Assembly: GCA_030737875.1 (NCBI GenBank)
Contig: CM060922.1
Coordinates: 230,806,335 to 230,870,334, forward strand
DNA from: Allium sativum
Taxonomy: Eukaryota > Streptophyta > Magnoliopsida > Asparagales > Amaryllidaceae
Length of the DNA: 64,000 bases
Direction of reading: 5' to 3'
The notes beneath the pieces are model-generated. The model was given only the letters and a program-made list of their open reading frames with translations. It searched no databases and was not told where the DNA came from. The translations under genes were made by a program, and so were the position numbers. This document shows positions 11,148 through 23,748 of this stretch, one piece after another. The stretch's first letter is position 1. Each line of letters begins with the position of its first letter.

Positions 11148-12470
11148 TGATATACACGTAAATGTGTATATTTTATCCGCTTATTTATCCTGTTTTCTCT
11201 TAAAAATAATTGATATTGTGTATTTATAGTTGTGTTTTCAGGTTATTTATGATGAATGGAATTGATGCACTTAATTGTTGAAAAGATTGAAGAACTGATG
11301 GAAGAAGATTGTTGATTTTGAGAACTAGATTAAAGCTTGAAGAAATTTTGTTGTTCAACCACCTTCTACCGCATATTTTAATGATTCAATGCCTTTTCAT
11401 AAAGATAGCTTGTCGCAGATGTTATAGAGTTCCTATTCATGCTCAAAACAGTTAGAGTTGATGCCAGTTGATGCCTGCAAGCTATGACATTTGCAAATCC
11501 ATTCGCACGCGTTCACACATAGATATTTGGTTTATTTGTTATTGAAAAAGGGCTTTTGTCCTACATTGTGTAATTGGCCACTTAGTCTTGACCTAGGCAA
11601 CTATAAATACACCGATATCTAGTTCATTTATATTCATTCAACATTGGGTTTTATTCTGTAACTCTCTTCTGTCGGAATAAAGTTAGTATTCTCCCTTTTC
11701 TCTTTTGTTTTATTTACATGTTATGTTAATTTCTTTTCTGCAATTAGATTAGATTGTCCTTAATTTTATTTTTATTTTCTTTTTCTCTTGTTTTTTGTTC
11801 TATGTTGCAATTTACGTTCATAGTTAGAATAATAAACATGAGAGGCTAATCCCTTTCAACTTAGGGGTAATGAAGCTCTCTTGATAATGTAGTTGCAACA
11901 TAATTTATCTGTTTATTCTCTCTTTTTGTGCTTCACGTCATGTTGATGTCATGGTGATTAAGTGGAGGTTGAAATCAAAAATTTGATGGTCTATAGTTCT
12001 AATTAATAGTTCATAGGCCATGCTTAAAGTATATTTCAATTTCAACTTGTTCATTTTTTATTAGATCTAGTAAGGTGATTTAGCGGGTATGATATAGTTT
12101 GATAGTTTATGTTGTGCTAGTTAATAGTATGAATAAACTGTACTTATAATAATCATGTCAACTAAATTCACAAAAGACCAAAAGAAAAGAGATATCATAA
12201 TTTCATAACTTGTTGTACTACATGATCTAGAAAGTGGATTTATTCCTAAGTTGTCATTTATCCCATATTTTTTATTAAATTTAGCTTACTAGTTTTGTTG
12301 TAGTTTTTGTTAATTTTCAACCAATCAAACCTTAGGGATAATCTAATTGGATTTATTAGTGAAAATAATTTGGTCTAGAGTTCGACACCCTCTATAACAA
12401 CCCTTTTGTTGTTTAGGAAAACCGAAAGAATTGAATAATTATTTATAATTGTTTAATTTGTTCGCAAACA
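11148..12470 (+). repeat. 3' LTR of the Athila element
   Basis: It starts TGATATACACGTAAAT and ends CGCAAACA, directly followed by the AATTG duplication. It is colinear with 469-1787. Its promoter is better preserved: CTATAAATAC at 11601-11610. AATAAA is at 11676-11681. Confidence 0.93.
11601..11610 (+). promoter_or_regulatory. TATA box in the Athila 3' LTR
   Basis: CTATAAATAC lies about 75 bp before AATAAA (11676). The equivalent place in the 5' LTR has a G in the core. Confidence 0.6.
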
Positions 12471-12475
12471 AATTG
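12471..12475. repeat. Target site duplication AATTG, right copy (Athila)
   Basis: It is identical to 464-468 and directly follows the 3' LTR. Confidence 0.85.
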
Positions 12476-12996
12476 TTAACATTATCCTATTATATTTACT
12501 TTTCCCCAATCAGTATTGGTTACAATTGTTATTTATTGATTTGCGGTCCTATTTTATAGCAATTAATTATATTGATAGCAATTAATTACCTTGGACCGTT
12601 ATATCTATTTTTAATAACATCCGTCCACTCGTTAACATATATAATAACCTAACCCGATTAAAACCTAGTCGTCACTGGGCATTCTAACGCCCAGTGGGTT
12701 GACCGTAGCAGTTGACTGCTAGGGTCGACCGCATGGGTTGTCAAATGCCCGGGTCGGCTAGTTAAATAAGGTATATTATATTTAATTATTCTAATTTATT
12801 TAATTTCCGTCCATTTTTGTATTTCGTCTGTATTCATAAGGACTATGTTCGTGAAACTCCAAACATGAAAGTTGACCAGAATTCCGAGATGAACGCATCA
12901 GTTAAAGTTTCGTGGTCAAGTTCCATCATTTCCAGAAATTCATCTTTTTGAAATGCAAATAATTAATTCTTATTGCCAAAATTCCGTGTTGTTACA
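12476..12996 (-). mobile_element. LTR-like fragment H (antisense), host of the Athila insertion
   Basis: The right edge is GTGTTGTTACA. Read on the minus strand it starts TGTAACAACACGG and then follows the order of type-E LTRs: a GCGTTCATCTCGGAA block (near 12885) matching GCGTTCGTCTCGGAA in the 1-257 fragment, then a GC-rich dyad. The dyad here is CACTGGGC...GCCCAGTG (12673-12696), followed by GTTGAC/GTCGAC motifs. It is a diverged relative of E. The purine-rich AAAAGAGGAG next to the terminus (minus strand, 12997-13006) could be its polypurine tract. Confidence 0.6.
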
Positions 12997-14270
12997 CTCC
13001 TCTTTTCAGGTAATCAAAAAAAGTTAATTCATGTTGTTCTCCAAGCCTGTTTCCGAAAAGTTAAATTTATGTGCGTGTAATTTGTACAAATATTATTTTA
13101 GAAATAGAAAAGGAAATTTAAAAAAAAATATTGTAGTTTAAATTTACATTACAATTTAACAACGAAATATTGAAAGGTTTAAGTAATAATTGTTTATAAA
13201 CCAAATTACAATTTACTCATTAAAATCACTTTTATAGTTGAGGTTTTGTTGCAATGATGTAATTAAAATAATCAGTTAAATGTCCATTTAGAACAATGTT
13301 GAACATTTTATCTACAAAATTATCCATAAATATCATGGAAAAGGAGCACCATTATGATCAAACAATAGCATCTTATTACAAAATATATTAAAGAAAATAT
13401 CAGAGGTCGAAAGTTCTCCGCCAATTTAGAAGTAAACTTTTGATACATTGTTAGTTAAAAGTTACACTCAATAAGAACTATAAATAAGTAACTTGCTAGC
13501 ATCAGAATTATATATCAATTATGAATACTACATATCAGTTGAATAATGAATAATTAGTATGATAGGCCACATTGTCCACTAAAATGTATATAAAATATTT
13601 TTTTTGTATTAGAATGCAAAAAAATGCTCATATAAGTATTTTTGTACATTCTCTAAAAAGTATGTGATCACAATTTTGGTTTTCTGCCTTAATGAAGCAC
13701 AAAAGTCTATCAACTTTTAAAGATGATCGGTTGTTTCCAATAGCCACCCTGATTACTTTTTTGCAGTATTAGAATATGGGTAAGGAGTGAATTACCGCAC
13801 GTTGTTACCCAAACTCTTTGTGCTCATAGACAAAAAGAGTGGTCTTTAATTATAATTATTTTTAACAAATGCATTTAAAACTGAATCAATATACTTTAAT
13901 ATTTGCCTTGATTGAATATACTTGTTATACTATTCATGATGCTAGAGAATTATGGACTTTATTGAATTATTATTTGTTTTATTGAACATTCATGATGCTA
14001 GAATCAACTAAATACTCTATCCACAACTGCATGTATAAATATATACCAGAGCTACCCATGCATATCATAGACCCATATAATCAGAAATAACAAATGCCAA
14101 TGATCTTAGAATGACACTTTTTTGTGGAATAACCTTTAGTAGTAAAGATACAAAATGTATAGGAATTACTATGTATTTGAAAGATGTTAAATTCCACAAC
14201 CAATTACAACCACATGGAAAGGAATCGTGTAAATAGAATTTCGACATAAATTCAAGGTTTGAAATCTTAC

Positions 14271-14328
14271 CTGATATCATGTTTACGATGAGTTCTCAAC
14301 GATGGTTGAGTATTATTACGCACTTTAG
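14271..14328 (-). other. Exon-like block with consensus splice signals
   Basis: On the minus strand the block is preceded by TTCCTTTTGCAG and followed by GTAAGATTTC, good plant acceptor and donor signals. It contains one ATG near its end (ATGATATCAG). It lies about 450 bp downstream of the TATA element at 14780-14792. No protein family is recognisable, so it may belong to a non-coding or retroelement leader transcript, or be chance. Confidence 0.25.
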
Positions 14329-14779
14329 CTGCAAAAGGAAGGGTACATCCCAATTATGAGTAACTGTCGCAAATCAGTGTTAGAACTTTTGTAAATACAC
14401 AATTGTATTACAAGCAGACAACAATAACAATCAACGTTAATCAATTATGCCACAATTGTCACGTCAAACTGTGTTTTCAATAATCACATAAAGCGTAACC
14501 GATTTGTGCACTAGATTGAAAATATATAGAAAGTATTCTGTTTCAGTGATGTCCGAGTCTAGAAGTATTCTGTTTCCTTGAAACAATATTGCCGTCATAT
14601 GCACTAATCGACGTAGTTTTTATTTGTTTCCCAGGATAAAACGGACCAACTCTGTTACGTAGTGCTAGCAAACAGAGCTCTGACGAACTGAAGTCGATTA
14701 CAGAAACTAAATCAGAGAATTACTTTGAAGATGAAGAATTAATGTAAGTAGAAAAAGTAAATTCTGTCTTTTTTGGGGA

Positions 14780-14792
14780 GTGTATTTATAGG
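14780..14792 (-). promoter_or_regulatory. Putative TATA box, minus strand
   Basis: CCTATAAATACAC on the minus strand is a textbook plant TATA context, followed by a T/C-rich leader. What it transcribes is unknown. Confidence 0.4.
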
Positions 14793-15692
14793 CAAGGAGG
14801 AGTGCCTGTTCGCATGCATTAGTAAGCGTCAGAATAGGAAAGGTTGCGACCCTTTAACCACCCAGTTATTAATATGCGTATGTTGAGAATTCATATGTTT
14901 GTACTCATTCAGCTAACAGACATGTAACGTCGCGCCTTTTCGACCGCCTCAAATTGGTAATTAAACAGACTTAAAACGTCTGAACCGTCAGACTGTTATT
15001 TAGCTTATAGAGTTTTAAAACAGAATCAACACAGAAAATACAGAATAAATAGAATACACAGTATTGAAACAAAATAACACTTTTATATATAACCAAAATT
15101 TTGATACAAATTTTCTATACTTAGCAGAACTTGAAAATACACTTTGAATACAAAGGAAAAATATTTACTATTTTAAAAATATTCAGAGCACGCCGTCTTT
15201 GGAATCACCATCTTCGCCAATCATCGATGTTATCTTTAAAATTTGTATTGCTCGGGTCTGTCCCGAGCGTTCCATGCAAAAACATAAAACACTCGAGTCA
15301 GGATAGATCGTTTGTTCAAGTAAATTAACTTCAGTACAAACTGAAATATAACAGTTAATCCTGACTTTCGCAATATGCACAAAATGAAAATTGGGTGGTA
15401 TCTGCCTATATCAATCCTATACCGATAATGAAATCAAATGCGACATCTGTTCACATTATTTGCATATCAATGACTATATCAAGTATGGCACCTATTCATA
15501 TCATTTCTGTACCAATGACTATATTTAAGTTCATCACCTAGAGTTTTCAGTGAGTATTACCAGAATATAAGGGTGATGCAACTTAATACATGCGTATGTT
15601 CCAACTAGATGCGTACATATAAATGCATACAACTATATATATGTAAACACACACACACACAATACAGTCCCCAACACGCATATACACAGTTA

Positions 15693-15699
15693 TACATAC

Positions 15700-15755
<56 letters not shown>

Positions 15756-15863
15756 ATATATATTCACAGCGATGAACACACACGTACAATGCAGTTCACA
15801 CAGTCATATGTTCACACACACATACACACTGCAGATCACACAGTCATGTGTTCACACGCATAG

Positions 15864-15902
<39 letters not shown>
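15693..15902. repeat. ACAT, TA and CA microsatellite cluster in the G LTR
   Basis: It has ACAT units (15693-15712), a pure TA run (15712-15750), two copies of a GCAGWTCACACAGTCATRTG phrase (near 15789 and 15828) and a second TA run (15866-15902). Confidence 0.9.
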
Positions 15903-15904
<2 letters not shown>

Positions 15905-17419
15905 CTGGTCCATAACGAATATATGATAAAAAATCCTATGCATGACTGTGTGGTATATATATAGCAGCATAGCATGTACTATTAAGAAAATATTAAAGAG
16001 TATACATCAAGGATGCTACAACAGGCATTTCAGTGGACATATAGGTTCAACAGAAAAGTAATATGTAGTATACAAAGCATGCACATAAATGAAAACATAC
16101 ATGCTACAGAAAGAATAATTCATATAGGTTAGTGAACCAACATTAAAACCAAGATAAGGGATGCAAAGCAGTATGGTTTGGTTACAACTACACAATGGCT
16201 ATATGTCTCTCAACATGAACATGTTTCAGTTTTTCCTAGCATTGCTATGTAGTATGTAATGGCTATAGGTTACTCCATTTCCTATTATAAATAAATTGTA
16301 ATGTTTGCACAAGATATTTTATTATGATTGCATGTGTCAATAAATTGCATGGGCCATTCCAGTACACACTGTCATGTGCACACACACAATACAGTCTACA
16401 CCGTCATATACATATGCAATTCATAAGATGTAGCCAAACGATAACCGTATAATGTTTTTAAATAAAAATAAAAATGTAGACATATGATAACATATGCAGT
16501 TTATACATGTAGCTTAGAGATAAACATATGTTGTTTATAACATGTAAACAAATGATACACATATGCAGTTGGCCAAGAGATAACATATGCTGTCTATAAA
16601 TTGTAAACTTAAATGGAACAGCCATCCAAGTATACAATGAACATGAATACTAACTGGTGGCCATAAGGTATTAAATAAACTCATTGTATATAGGTTCATA
16701 TTTGCATAATGGATGTTATTTTTGTTTTTAACCTTTAAACAGAGTGTTGTATTTGTTCAACATCAACTGATGATCTAAAAACTAGAATAGTGAATACACA
16801 AAAATGGGCAGGCATACCATAACCATAGTAAACCAGCTAATGATGTCGAGTAAATTTTTTTTTTCAGTTCTTACTTCATGAATTCATCTTAAGCATTAAT
16901 ATAAGGAACTTCCTTATTATGAAATTCAAGATTTGTAAAATAATATCTTTGTTACAAATATTTAGGAATAAATAACATGGTAAGGAACTTTAGCTACATC
17001 CTATTGACGCAACTGTGTATGATGTTGAAACAACATATTTCCGAACATATGTGTATATTCAACTGGATACGGTGTAAAATGTAAAATATACTTGATACTG
17101 TTACGAAAATACAACAAGCATGAGGCTTATCCTAAAGGTGGTATGCATTTCGAAATAAAATGACATAAGGGCATAACGAATGAACCAGATCCATAAAGAA
17201 GTAACTGTAATTATGAATGCACCACCCCAGACATGGAAATAAAGAGGCACACGGTCCAAAACAACACATATGTATTCTAACAGCTGTAGTCAACGAGCCA
17301 ACCAAGAGGAATATGGTACACGAGTATATGATATAGGTAAACAGTATAAACAAGCAAAAAATTAATGTTTATTTTAGTTAGATTTACTGAGGTTAATATG
17401 CTTGAATTGATTGTCAATC

Positions 17420-17435
17420 GTGAGTGAATGCTCAC
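17420..17435. repeat. GTGAG...CTCAC dyad in the G LTR
   Basis: GTGAGTGAATGCTCAC: perfect 5-bp arms and a 6-nt centre. It sits at the downstream edge of the GC-rich leader, as in A, B, C and D. Confidence 0.6.
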
Positions 17436-17439
17436 TTGT

Positions 17440-17720
17440 ATCCGCAAAGAAGGCGCAGCAGCTCGGCTTCGATGAAAGGCGGTCAAGATTTGATTATACA
17501 TGGTGGCGTAGGTGACTGCTTTGGTGACTGGCGAGGCAAAGCTTCGGTGCTTGATTTCCAGGTGGCTTCGAGACAGGGGGAAGTGACGATTTGAATTGAA
17601 GGCGGTGGTGGAACGATGGAAGCGGTGGCCATAATTTAGGGAGGAAGGCCATGAAGATAAAAAGGGGAAAACGATTTTTGTTGCTGAATGAATTGGGGAG
17701 AACAGGATTTTATAAAGGGG
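17440..17720 (-). promoter_or_regulatory. Core promoter and GC-rich leader of the G LTR
   Basis: On the minus strand TTTATAAAA (17707-17715) is followed by about 200 bp of GC-rich, C/T-rich sequence that stands out from the AT-rich surroundings. The arrangement matches the other giant LTRs. No long ORF is present. Confidence 0.5.
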
Positions 17721-18394
17721 AAAATAAAAAGGATAAGAACGATGTCAATCAGCAGAAGGAACGAGAATTTTCTGGAAGGCAGAAAAATATCTAAGGTTGG
17801 TTTATAATATTAAATTCTATCGTAATTTACCACGTAACGCTCAAAATTTGTACCGCTAACGACGACTCCAAACGTGACAAAAATTATACAGACTTCTTCG
17901 CCTTCGCGTTCTGAATCCCATAAAAATATTTTGGTTGTTATCTGACTCTGTTTATATACGACGTAATTCTAAATTTAAACCGTTTATCCATTCAGTGATT
18001 TTATTTTGTCTAATAATTCAGTTCGTTTCCAAATTTTAACCGTTAAATTTCCTTTTTCTTTATATATAAGAATATACCCTATCCAAACCAATTTCAGACA
18101 CATTTATCAAACTCCAATTTATTTAACGATAACAACGTACATTTTTAATTTCAACTATTTATATCTCTCAATCAAACTTCATGTCAAATTCAAATATCCA
18201 ACCAAGTTTAGTCCAAATATTCAACAATAAATATTTGATTCATAACCAACCATTCTGGATTAAATATAGAATTCAATTCATACACAAAACAATATATTAA
18301 ATTTCAAAACTCAGTATCAATATAAAATTGATTATAATAATTAAATTTTTAATTAATCTCACATTCCAGTTGTCAAAATTTCTGGGACGTTACA

Positions 18395-18413
18395 ATCTAC
18401 CCCCTTTTAAAAC
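18395..18413 (-). other. Polypurine tract of element G
   Basis: On the minus strand the LTR is preceded by AAAAGGGGGTAGAT, and further upstream by a CGAGGGCAAAAGTTTT phrase related to the GAGGACGAAATT phrase of A and C. Confidence 0.7.
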
Positions 18414-19361
18414 TTTTGCCCTCGGAAAGGAGAGATCGCTAGAGTTATACCGATGCATGTTCCAAATTTTCATATTTGCCAAAATTTCCCATAACTAATT
18501 TAAATATTGACATTTAAGTCATTGCTCTTCTTTACTTATCCATTATTCAATTAACTCGGAAAATCAAATTTCCTTTCTTATAGTTGGAGATCAATTTTGA
18601 TCAACACAATCTTCTTTATCTTCCCAATCGGGTTTTATTTATTATTCAGCTTCCTTAGGCCAATTTCTATCTCAAATTAATTCGAGATATCTCCCAATTC
18701 TCATTTTATCTAATCTTCTAACAAATTCAAAGTCATGTAATTTTGTTTCAAAACTAATGTCTTTAAATTTCAATTTCTGCATAATTTGGATTTATGCATC
18801 TTAACTATTCCAAATTTCATTATAACATCATTTGTCGATGTTATTTATCCATCATTGCAATTGTAATGGGTCTAGGCTTAACAACCCTCAATCAATCCCC
18901 TTATATTCATTCCATTTGAACTTTTTCAGCACTTATTGAAGAGTGTAAATAACATCTCCTCTTTAAGTTGACAATTATAGATCGTAAACTTCAGATTTTT
19001 TCCGAACTCTGAAATTTTCTTTATAACTCTTATACAGAAATTCGTGCGAAAAATAGTTTTATTATTCCGAAGTTATGGACATGAAAATACTCCGAAATTC
19101 TCTTTCTTAACATGTTAAAATTAGATATATTTTAATCTCAAATTATTTATTTTAAAAATGCTCTATAACTCGAAGTTTGACAAGTGTATTGTTGTTCTCA
19201 CAAATGTTAGGCATACGCTGGCCAGGCGCACGACTAAAATCTGCAGGAACGAAATATTCTTATTTCAACTCCCAGTTAAAATAATTCAAAAATTCTTTTT
19301 AAAATAGATACGGAAAGTACCAGTGTGATATTGATATGTTGATTGTTCATGAATCGCAGAT

Positions 19362-19885
19362 ACACAATGGTTTCGTCTGGATCCCCCAGAAAACATCTGG
19401 ATCCGTAGGAAATCACTTCCCTGCAAATTTCGTCATGGACATATCAATAGAAGATATTTTAGAATCAAAAGAAAATATGAGGTCATTGAGCGTTGACTGC
19501 ACTATCTCAGAGTTACTGAAACAAATCATTAAATTATAAGATATTTCAAGACATGAGGATCAATCAAGTCATAAGGACAAATCAGTCCACGAAGACCAAA
19601 TGCAGTCACGAAGACCTAGTGCTGCATCAACGAGGTGGCTCCACATCACTAAGATATCTCAAACAACACATGGCTCCATTCTACCGTTAGTAACTCTAGT
19701 GGTTGCATCTCTTTCATGTGTAGATATGCCATGGGGACCGCATGTACAAAATGGTTACGCCTGATTCCCTCAGGAAACATCCATACCTATAAGCTTTCAC
19801 AGCTCTATGGATTACGCCCTCATCACGACTGTAGATCACGACAGACAAAATGGTTACGCTTGATTCCCACATGAAACATCAGTCC
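19362..19885. repeat. Three-copy dispersed repeat in the G interior
   Basis: Copies lie at 19362-19404, 19745-19787 and 19844-19885, with the shared core ACAAAATGGTTACGC then TGATTCCC and GAAACATC. They are too diverged and unevenly spaced to be a simple satellite. Confidence 0.65.
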
Positions 19886-22669
19886 TCTGTAGGCCATCTG
19901 TAGCCCTACAAATTACGCTAAACGGTCGTGTTCTCCAAGGAACAATGATAACTCGAGTTTTTTGTCCAGACAACCTACTACCACCAGCAGCTCATCTCAA
20001 TAAGCTCGAATTTCAGACAAGAATGAAGGTACTTTCCTTATATTGCTTTGAAAACATAAACACTATGAACATTTAGTACTTCATTTCGTATTCTTCATAA
20101 ATCAGACTTATGTCAACTTACATAAGATCATATTTCTAAACATCTCATATAAATTTCATAAAATTTCGTTTCAAACTGATTACCTTCCAAGTCACTAGTT
20201 TTCCAATTCACTGAATTTTTATATATCCCTCGTATAAGTTTCAGAACTTCCATACAAATATCTAAAATTGAATATCCTCGAACTTCCATTCAACTTTCAA
20301 AATTTTCATTTTGATCTCTTAATCAGTTTAGATATTTGATAACCTTTCAAACTCAGCCTTATAAATCCACTGGTTTTAAACCAAATTTTCTTCAAATTTC
20401 CAATTATTAAGTTCATTCCTAAATTTTAATCTTGCCAATTTAAAATTTTCCATTCAAATCTATTAACTAATAGGTTTCATATATCCTTGTACTGATAAAT
20501 TCCTATTCAAATTCCTTGCTTTTGCTTTCAATCTTTCAAAGTTTTCACTTCTATGGGAATTTATTCATTTCCTCTTACGATATCTTACTTGTTTCCCACT
20601 TATTCAATTTTAATCTCAAATTTAAAATTTAAAATCTTATTGAATTATTCAATAACTGACAATTCACCATCTAATTCAATAATTCATAAATCACGAATTT
20701 AGTCCTTTTCTTTAATACATCTCTTAGATGTACAATCTCATTATTCCAAAATATCGGATCACCATTCCACCAAACTCAATAATCAATTATGGGTTTTTAT
20801 TTCAAATATTATATACATACCTTTTTGTATTCCGAATCAAATTGTTTTGTCAAATCATATTTCAAAATGAATTTATCTTATCAAAGCAACCTAGCCGTAA
20901 GGCTATAAAATGATTTTCTTCTATTTGAAAATATTTCTATTCAAAAATACTTATATATACAGTAAATTTTCAAATTAATTGAAAATCAATTTTCAAATTT
21001 TTTCCGGAATTGGATTCTCAAATCTCGTAAAGCGGCCTCCCTAGTTGCAATCAAACTGATATGCAAATTATTTCACTTTGGGTTCAATTCAAATACACAC
21101 CGTTTATTCTTTTCAATGGTTTCCTCAATTATAACCAATTTAATGGGTTATTTTATTCCGTTATTTATATTAATTTAGGACATACTCCATTCATCTCATT
21201 CAACAGTTTCTCATTCTCAGATCCATTCACATATATACTTCTTATTTCATTTTGATGGTACTCGCAAACAAGAAGACGAGGATATATCTACCTAATTTTT
21301 CATTTTTTTGAACTTTTCATTTTTCCACAAATTTTCTTTAATTGGGATCTACAATCATTGGTGATTGCCTGTTTCTTGATCAGTAGCCCCCCTCTCTACA
21401 TAACCGTCTCCATGGTATCAATCACCCTCATTTATCATAATTCCTGAAATTTGACGATCTTCAATCAATCCGTTTACTCCATTTTTATTTTTATTTCTCA
21501 ATTCTCTTTATATTTTTTTCATTGCTCGAAGATATCACTAAATATACTTAACCAAGTGGTTATACGTATTATCACACATTTCTATCCTTCCATATTCATC
21601 AATCCCTGACCGTAAATTAGTTAGTGAACGACTCTCTAAGTATCAATCCCGAAGGCTGAAACCAACATCAGATCAATACTCAAAAAGTCATCCACTTGAC
21701 CAATCTCCAGTTAGTTTCCAATTCACTTAAATCTATTCCTTAATTTCTTATCAAATCCATTATTACACAACTCTCGAATTCAATTTACGCATCCACTTTT
21801 CTTATGTTTTGTTGTCCTTCGTACTCGACATGCGGCTTTTTGTTCTTTAGTTCTTTCCATTCTAATTTATCAAAACCTGTTAGCCTCCCACAATCCTTTG
21901 AAAAACATTTCTAATTATCATATTCACTTTCTATAATTCTAGAAAATCTCCTATCCTTATTGGAAAATATACTTGATTATCATTGGGAACATTTCTAGAT
22001 TCATTATTTGGATTAAAACAGTTATTAAATAAAACATCGTTATTCCCACCTACTGTTGAAATCCATTAGCTCACTTCAACTAACCAATTCTTGCTATCGA
22101 ACCTTAATCATTTCTTAGTCAACAATGAAGTCAAACAAGTTGGAATATATTTACCTCTCAGTCCTTAACTGAACAACATTACTAATTCAAAACGAATAAA
22201 ATTCACCACTTTAAACATCAACAAAACATTTATTCTCGAAATTTCTGATTTTACGTTAAGAACACACCTTCGCAATATTTAACTTTAAAATATCCTTTAT
22301 TCTTTATTCTGAATATATGAATAATTAGTCAATAATATATTAAATTTTAATTAAAAAGGGAAGTAAATGGTACTTTTCTGAAATTTGACATAATTGTTTT
22401 CCATAAATAACTACCTTTCAAATAATCTATTATCTGATACCATATTCCGAACTTCAGAAAAGTCTCATTTGATTTACATTGTGAACTTCAAAATAATTTC
22501 ACCGTACCGGTCAACTCTTTTTCCTCTATTCCCAAATTCGTCAGCAACATTTTTGCTTCCACCATTATTTACTTTTAAAAAGTTAATATTTTTCCTTTTA
22601 TGAAACCTGAACTCGTGACATCAAATTAATTTTTGATTTCATTTAACTCTCTTTAAAATCTTCATTTAT

Positions 22670-22674
22670 ATTTC
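22670..22674. repeat. Target site duplication ATTTC, left copy (element A)
   Basis: ATTTC directly precedes TGTAATGTCCCG and is repeated at 34156-34160. Confidence 0.9.
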
Positions 22675-23734
22675 TGTAATGTCCCGTATTTTCTGGCCAT
22701 TTTATTGAAATATTTTATTTATTTAAAATATTGATTTGAGTTTAAATAATGGAATTTAACCATTTTAATTTGAATATTTATTTATTTTGAATATTATAAT
22801 AATATTTTAATTTCGGCACATTTGGGAAAATATTGAATTTGCTGTATAATGTGATCGGGCGATTTAAAATGGTTTAATATCGTTCATATAGAAATTATTG
22901 TGGCGATTTCGTTTATAAAACGAAGTTATAACGTTTAATTTATAATTTAATTATAAAATGAGCTGTAGAGCGCGATAGTTCGTAATTTGGCGTTTTGAAC
23001 TTTAAACGGCTGTATAGGGCCCAAAATGGGTGGATTTTCTTGAAACAAGAAATGTCTGAACCTGTTGGACAATATCTTTCTAATGAAAGAGAAAAATCCA
23101 GTTTTCATGTTATAGATTTTGTTTTATATCCAAATCAAATTTTGAAAAGGTTGATGCAGAATTCCTTTATAAATTTTTTCATTATTTAAATTAAATAAAA
23201 GGGGTTTTTAAATATTTATAATATCGATTTGGCTTCAAACTCAACCCGAGCTATTTTATTAGGGTATTATATGAAATTCTGGTCGTATATGGCCAATTTC
23301 AATATTTTTATATTGAGGTATTATAAAATTGGTTTATTTTATTTGAATTGCGTAGATATAAAAGGGACTTTATTCAAACGACCTTCGTTTTCGATGAAAT
23401 AAATTTTAATGGGACCATAATAGTAAATTATGGTTAAATTTCAAGTTGCGCGTTAATCGGGGTTGTTTTGTGAGCGTGGCAAAATAAAATACAAATAAAA
23501 CGACCGTTTGGACGTGAACGAGCGCCGTTTGAGCAAACGGACTCGGAATTCGACGAAACAAGTTTCATTAGGACCGAATCGTCAAATTATATTATGCCAT
23601 CCATTTCTTTCTCGAACGGGGTTTGTATGTGAGTGCAGGAGCCAATAAACTACTTTTAAAATTGCGATAGACACGAAATAAAAATCGTTAGTCAACGTCG
23701 CTCGTCACGTCGACTAAAAATATTAATATTCACA

Positions 23735-23748
23735 ACTATATATACCCC
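23735..23748 (+). promoter_or_regulatory. TATA box of the element A 5' LTR
   Basis: ACTATATATACCCC is identical in the 3' LTR (29955-29968). It is followed by a leader beginning near CCCACCGTTCATAAA. Confidence 0.6.

Larger units (their letters stand above)
469..12470 (+). mobile_element. Athila-type Ty3/gypsy LTR retrotransposon, complete in structure but coding-dead
   Basis: This 12.0 kb element has two LTRs of about 1.32 kb, a tRNA-Asp-type primer binding site, degenerate gag and pol in the order Gag, protease, RT, RNase H, integrase, a polypurine tract and a 5-bp target duplication. The tRNA-Asp primer and the conserved pol phrases (for example FPLPFIDQMLERLAG and MPFGLCNAPATFQRCM) are characteristic of the Athila lineage of plant Ty3/gypsy elements. 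The LTRs differ by scattered substitutions and small indels, so the insertion is not very recent. Several frameshifts and in-frame stops make it non-autonomous. I find no env-like ORF after integrase, although many Athila elements have one. It inserted into an older LTR-like sequence (H). Confidence 0.95.
12997..14922. other. Unassigned AT-rich region with promoter-like and splice-like signals on the minus strand
   Basis: This 1.9 kb stretch lies between H and G and has no convincing protein-coding region. It could be the interior of H or older host sequence. On the minus strand it carries a good TATA element (14780-14792), a repeated AGAAGTATTCTGTTTC phrase (14528-14544 and 14561-14576, plus-strand reading) and a 58-bp block bounded by consensus splice signals (14271-14328). 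No domain is recognisable downstream. Confidence 0.5.
14923..18394 (-). repeat. 3' LTR of giant-LTR element G (antisense)
   Basis: The right edge is clear: the minus strand starts TGTAACGTCCCAG right after a purine tract. The left edge is inferred from TGTAACGTCGCGCC at 14923, which read in sense gives GGCGCGACGTTACA, like the CGTTACA ends of the relatives. The length would be 3.5 kb. It has the family architecture on the minus strand: TATA (17707-17715), GC-rich leader (about 17440-17650) and the GTGAG...CTCAC dyad (17420-17435). The lower-coordinate half is AT-rich with microsatellites. The partner LTR lies outside the window. Confidence 0.6.
18395..22669 (-). mobile_element. Interior of element G, first part, non-coding
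   Basis: This 4.3 kb AT-rich interior has no gag-pol homology and only very short ORFs. It contains a three-copy degenerate repeat (19362-19885). Two modules also occur inside LTRs of neighbouring elements: 21603-21728 (shared with the B LTR, 38545-38665) and about 21930-22200 (shared with the C LTR, the C interior and the A LTR). It is interrupted by element A and resumes at 34161. Confidence 0.65.

Noticed and set aside
15609..15863. Histidine/isoleucine/tyrosine-rich readings on both strands
   Set aside because: They are translations of CA, ACAT and TA microsatellites.
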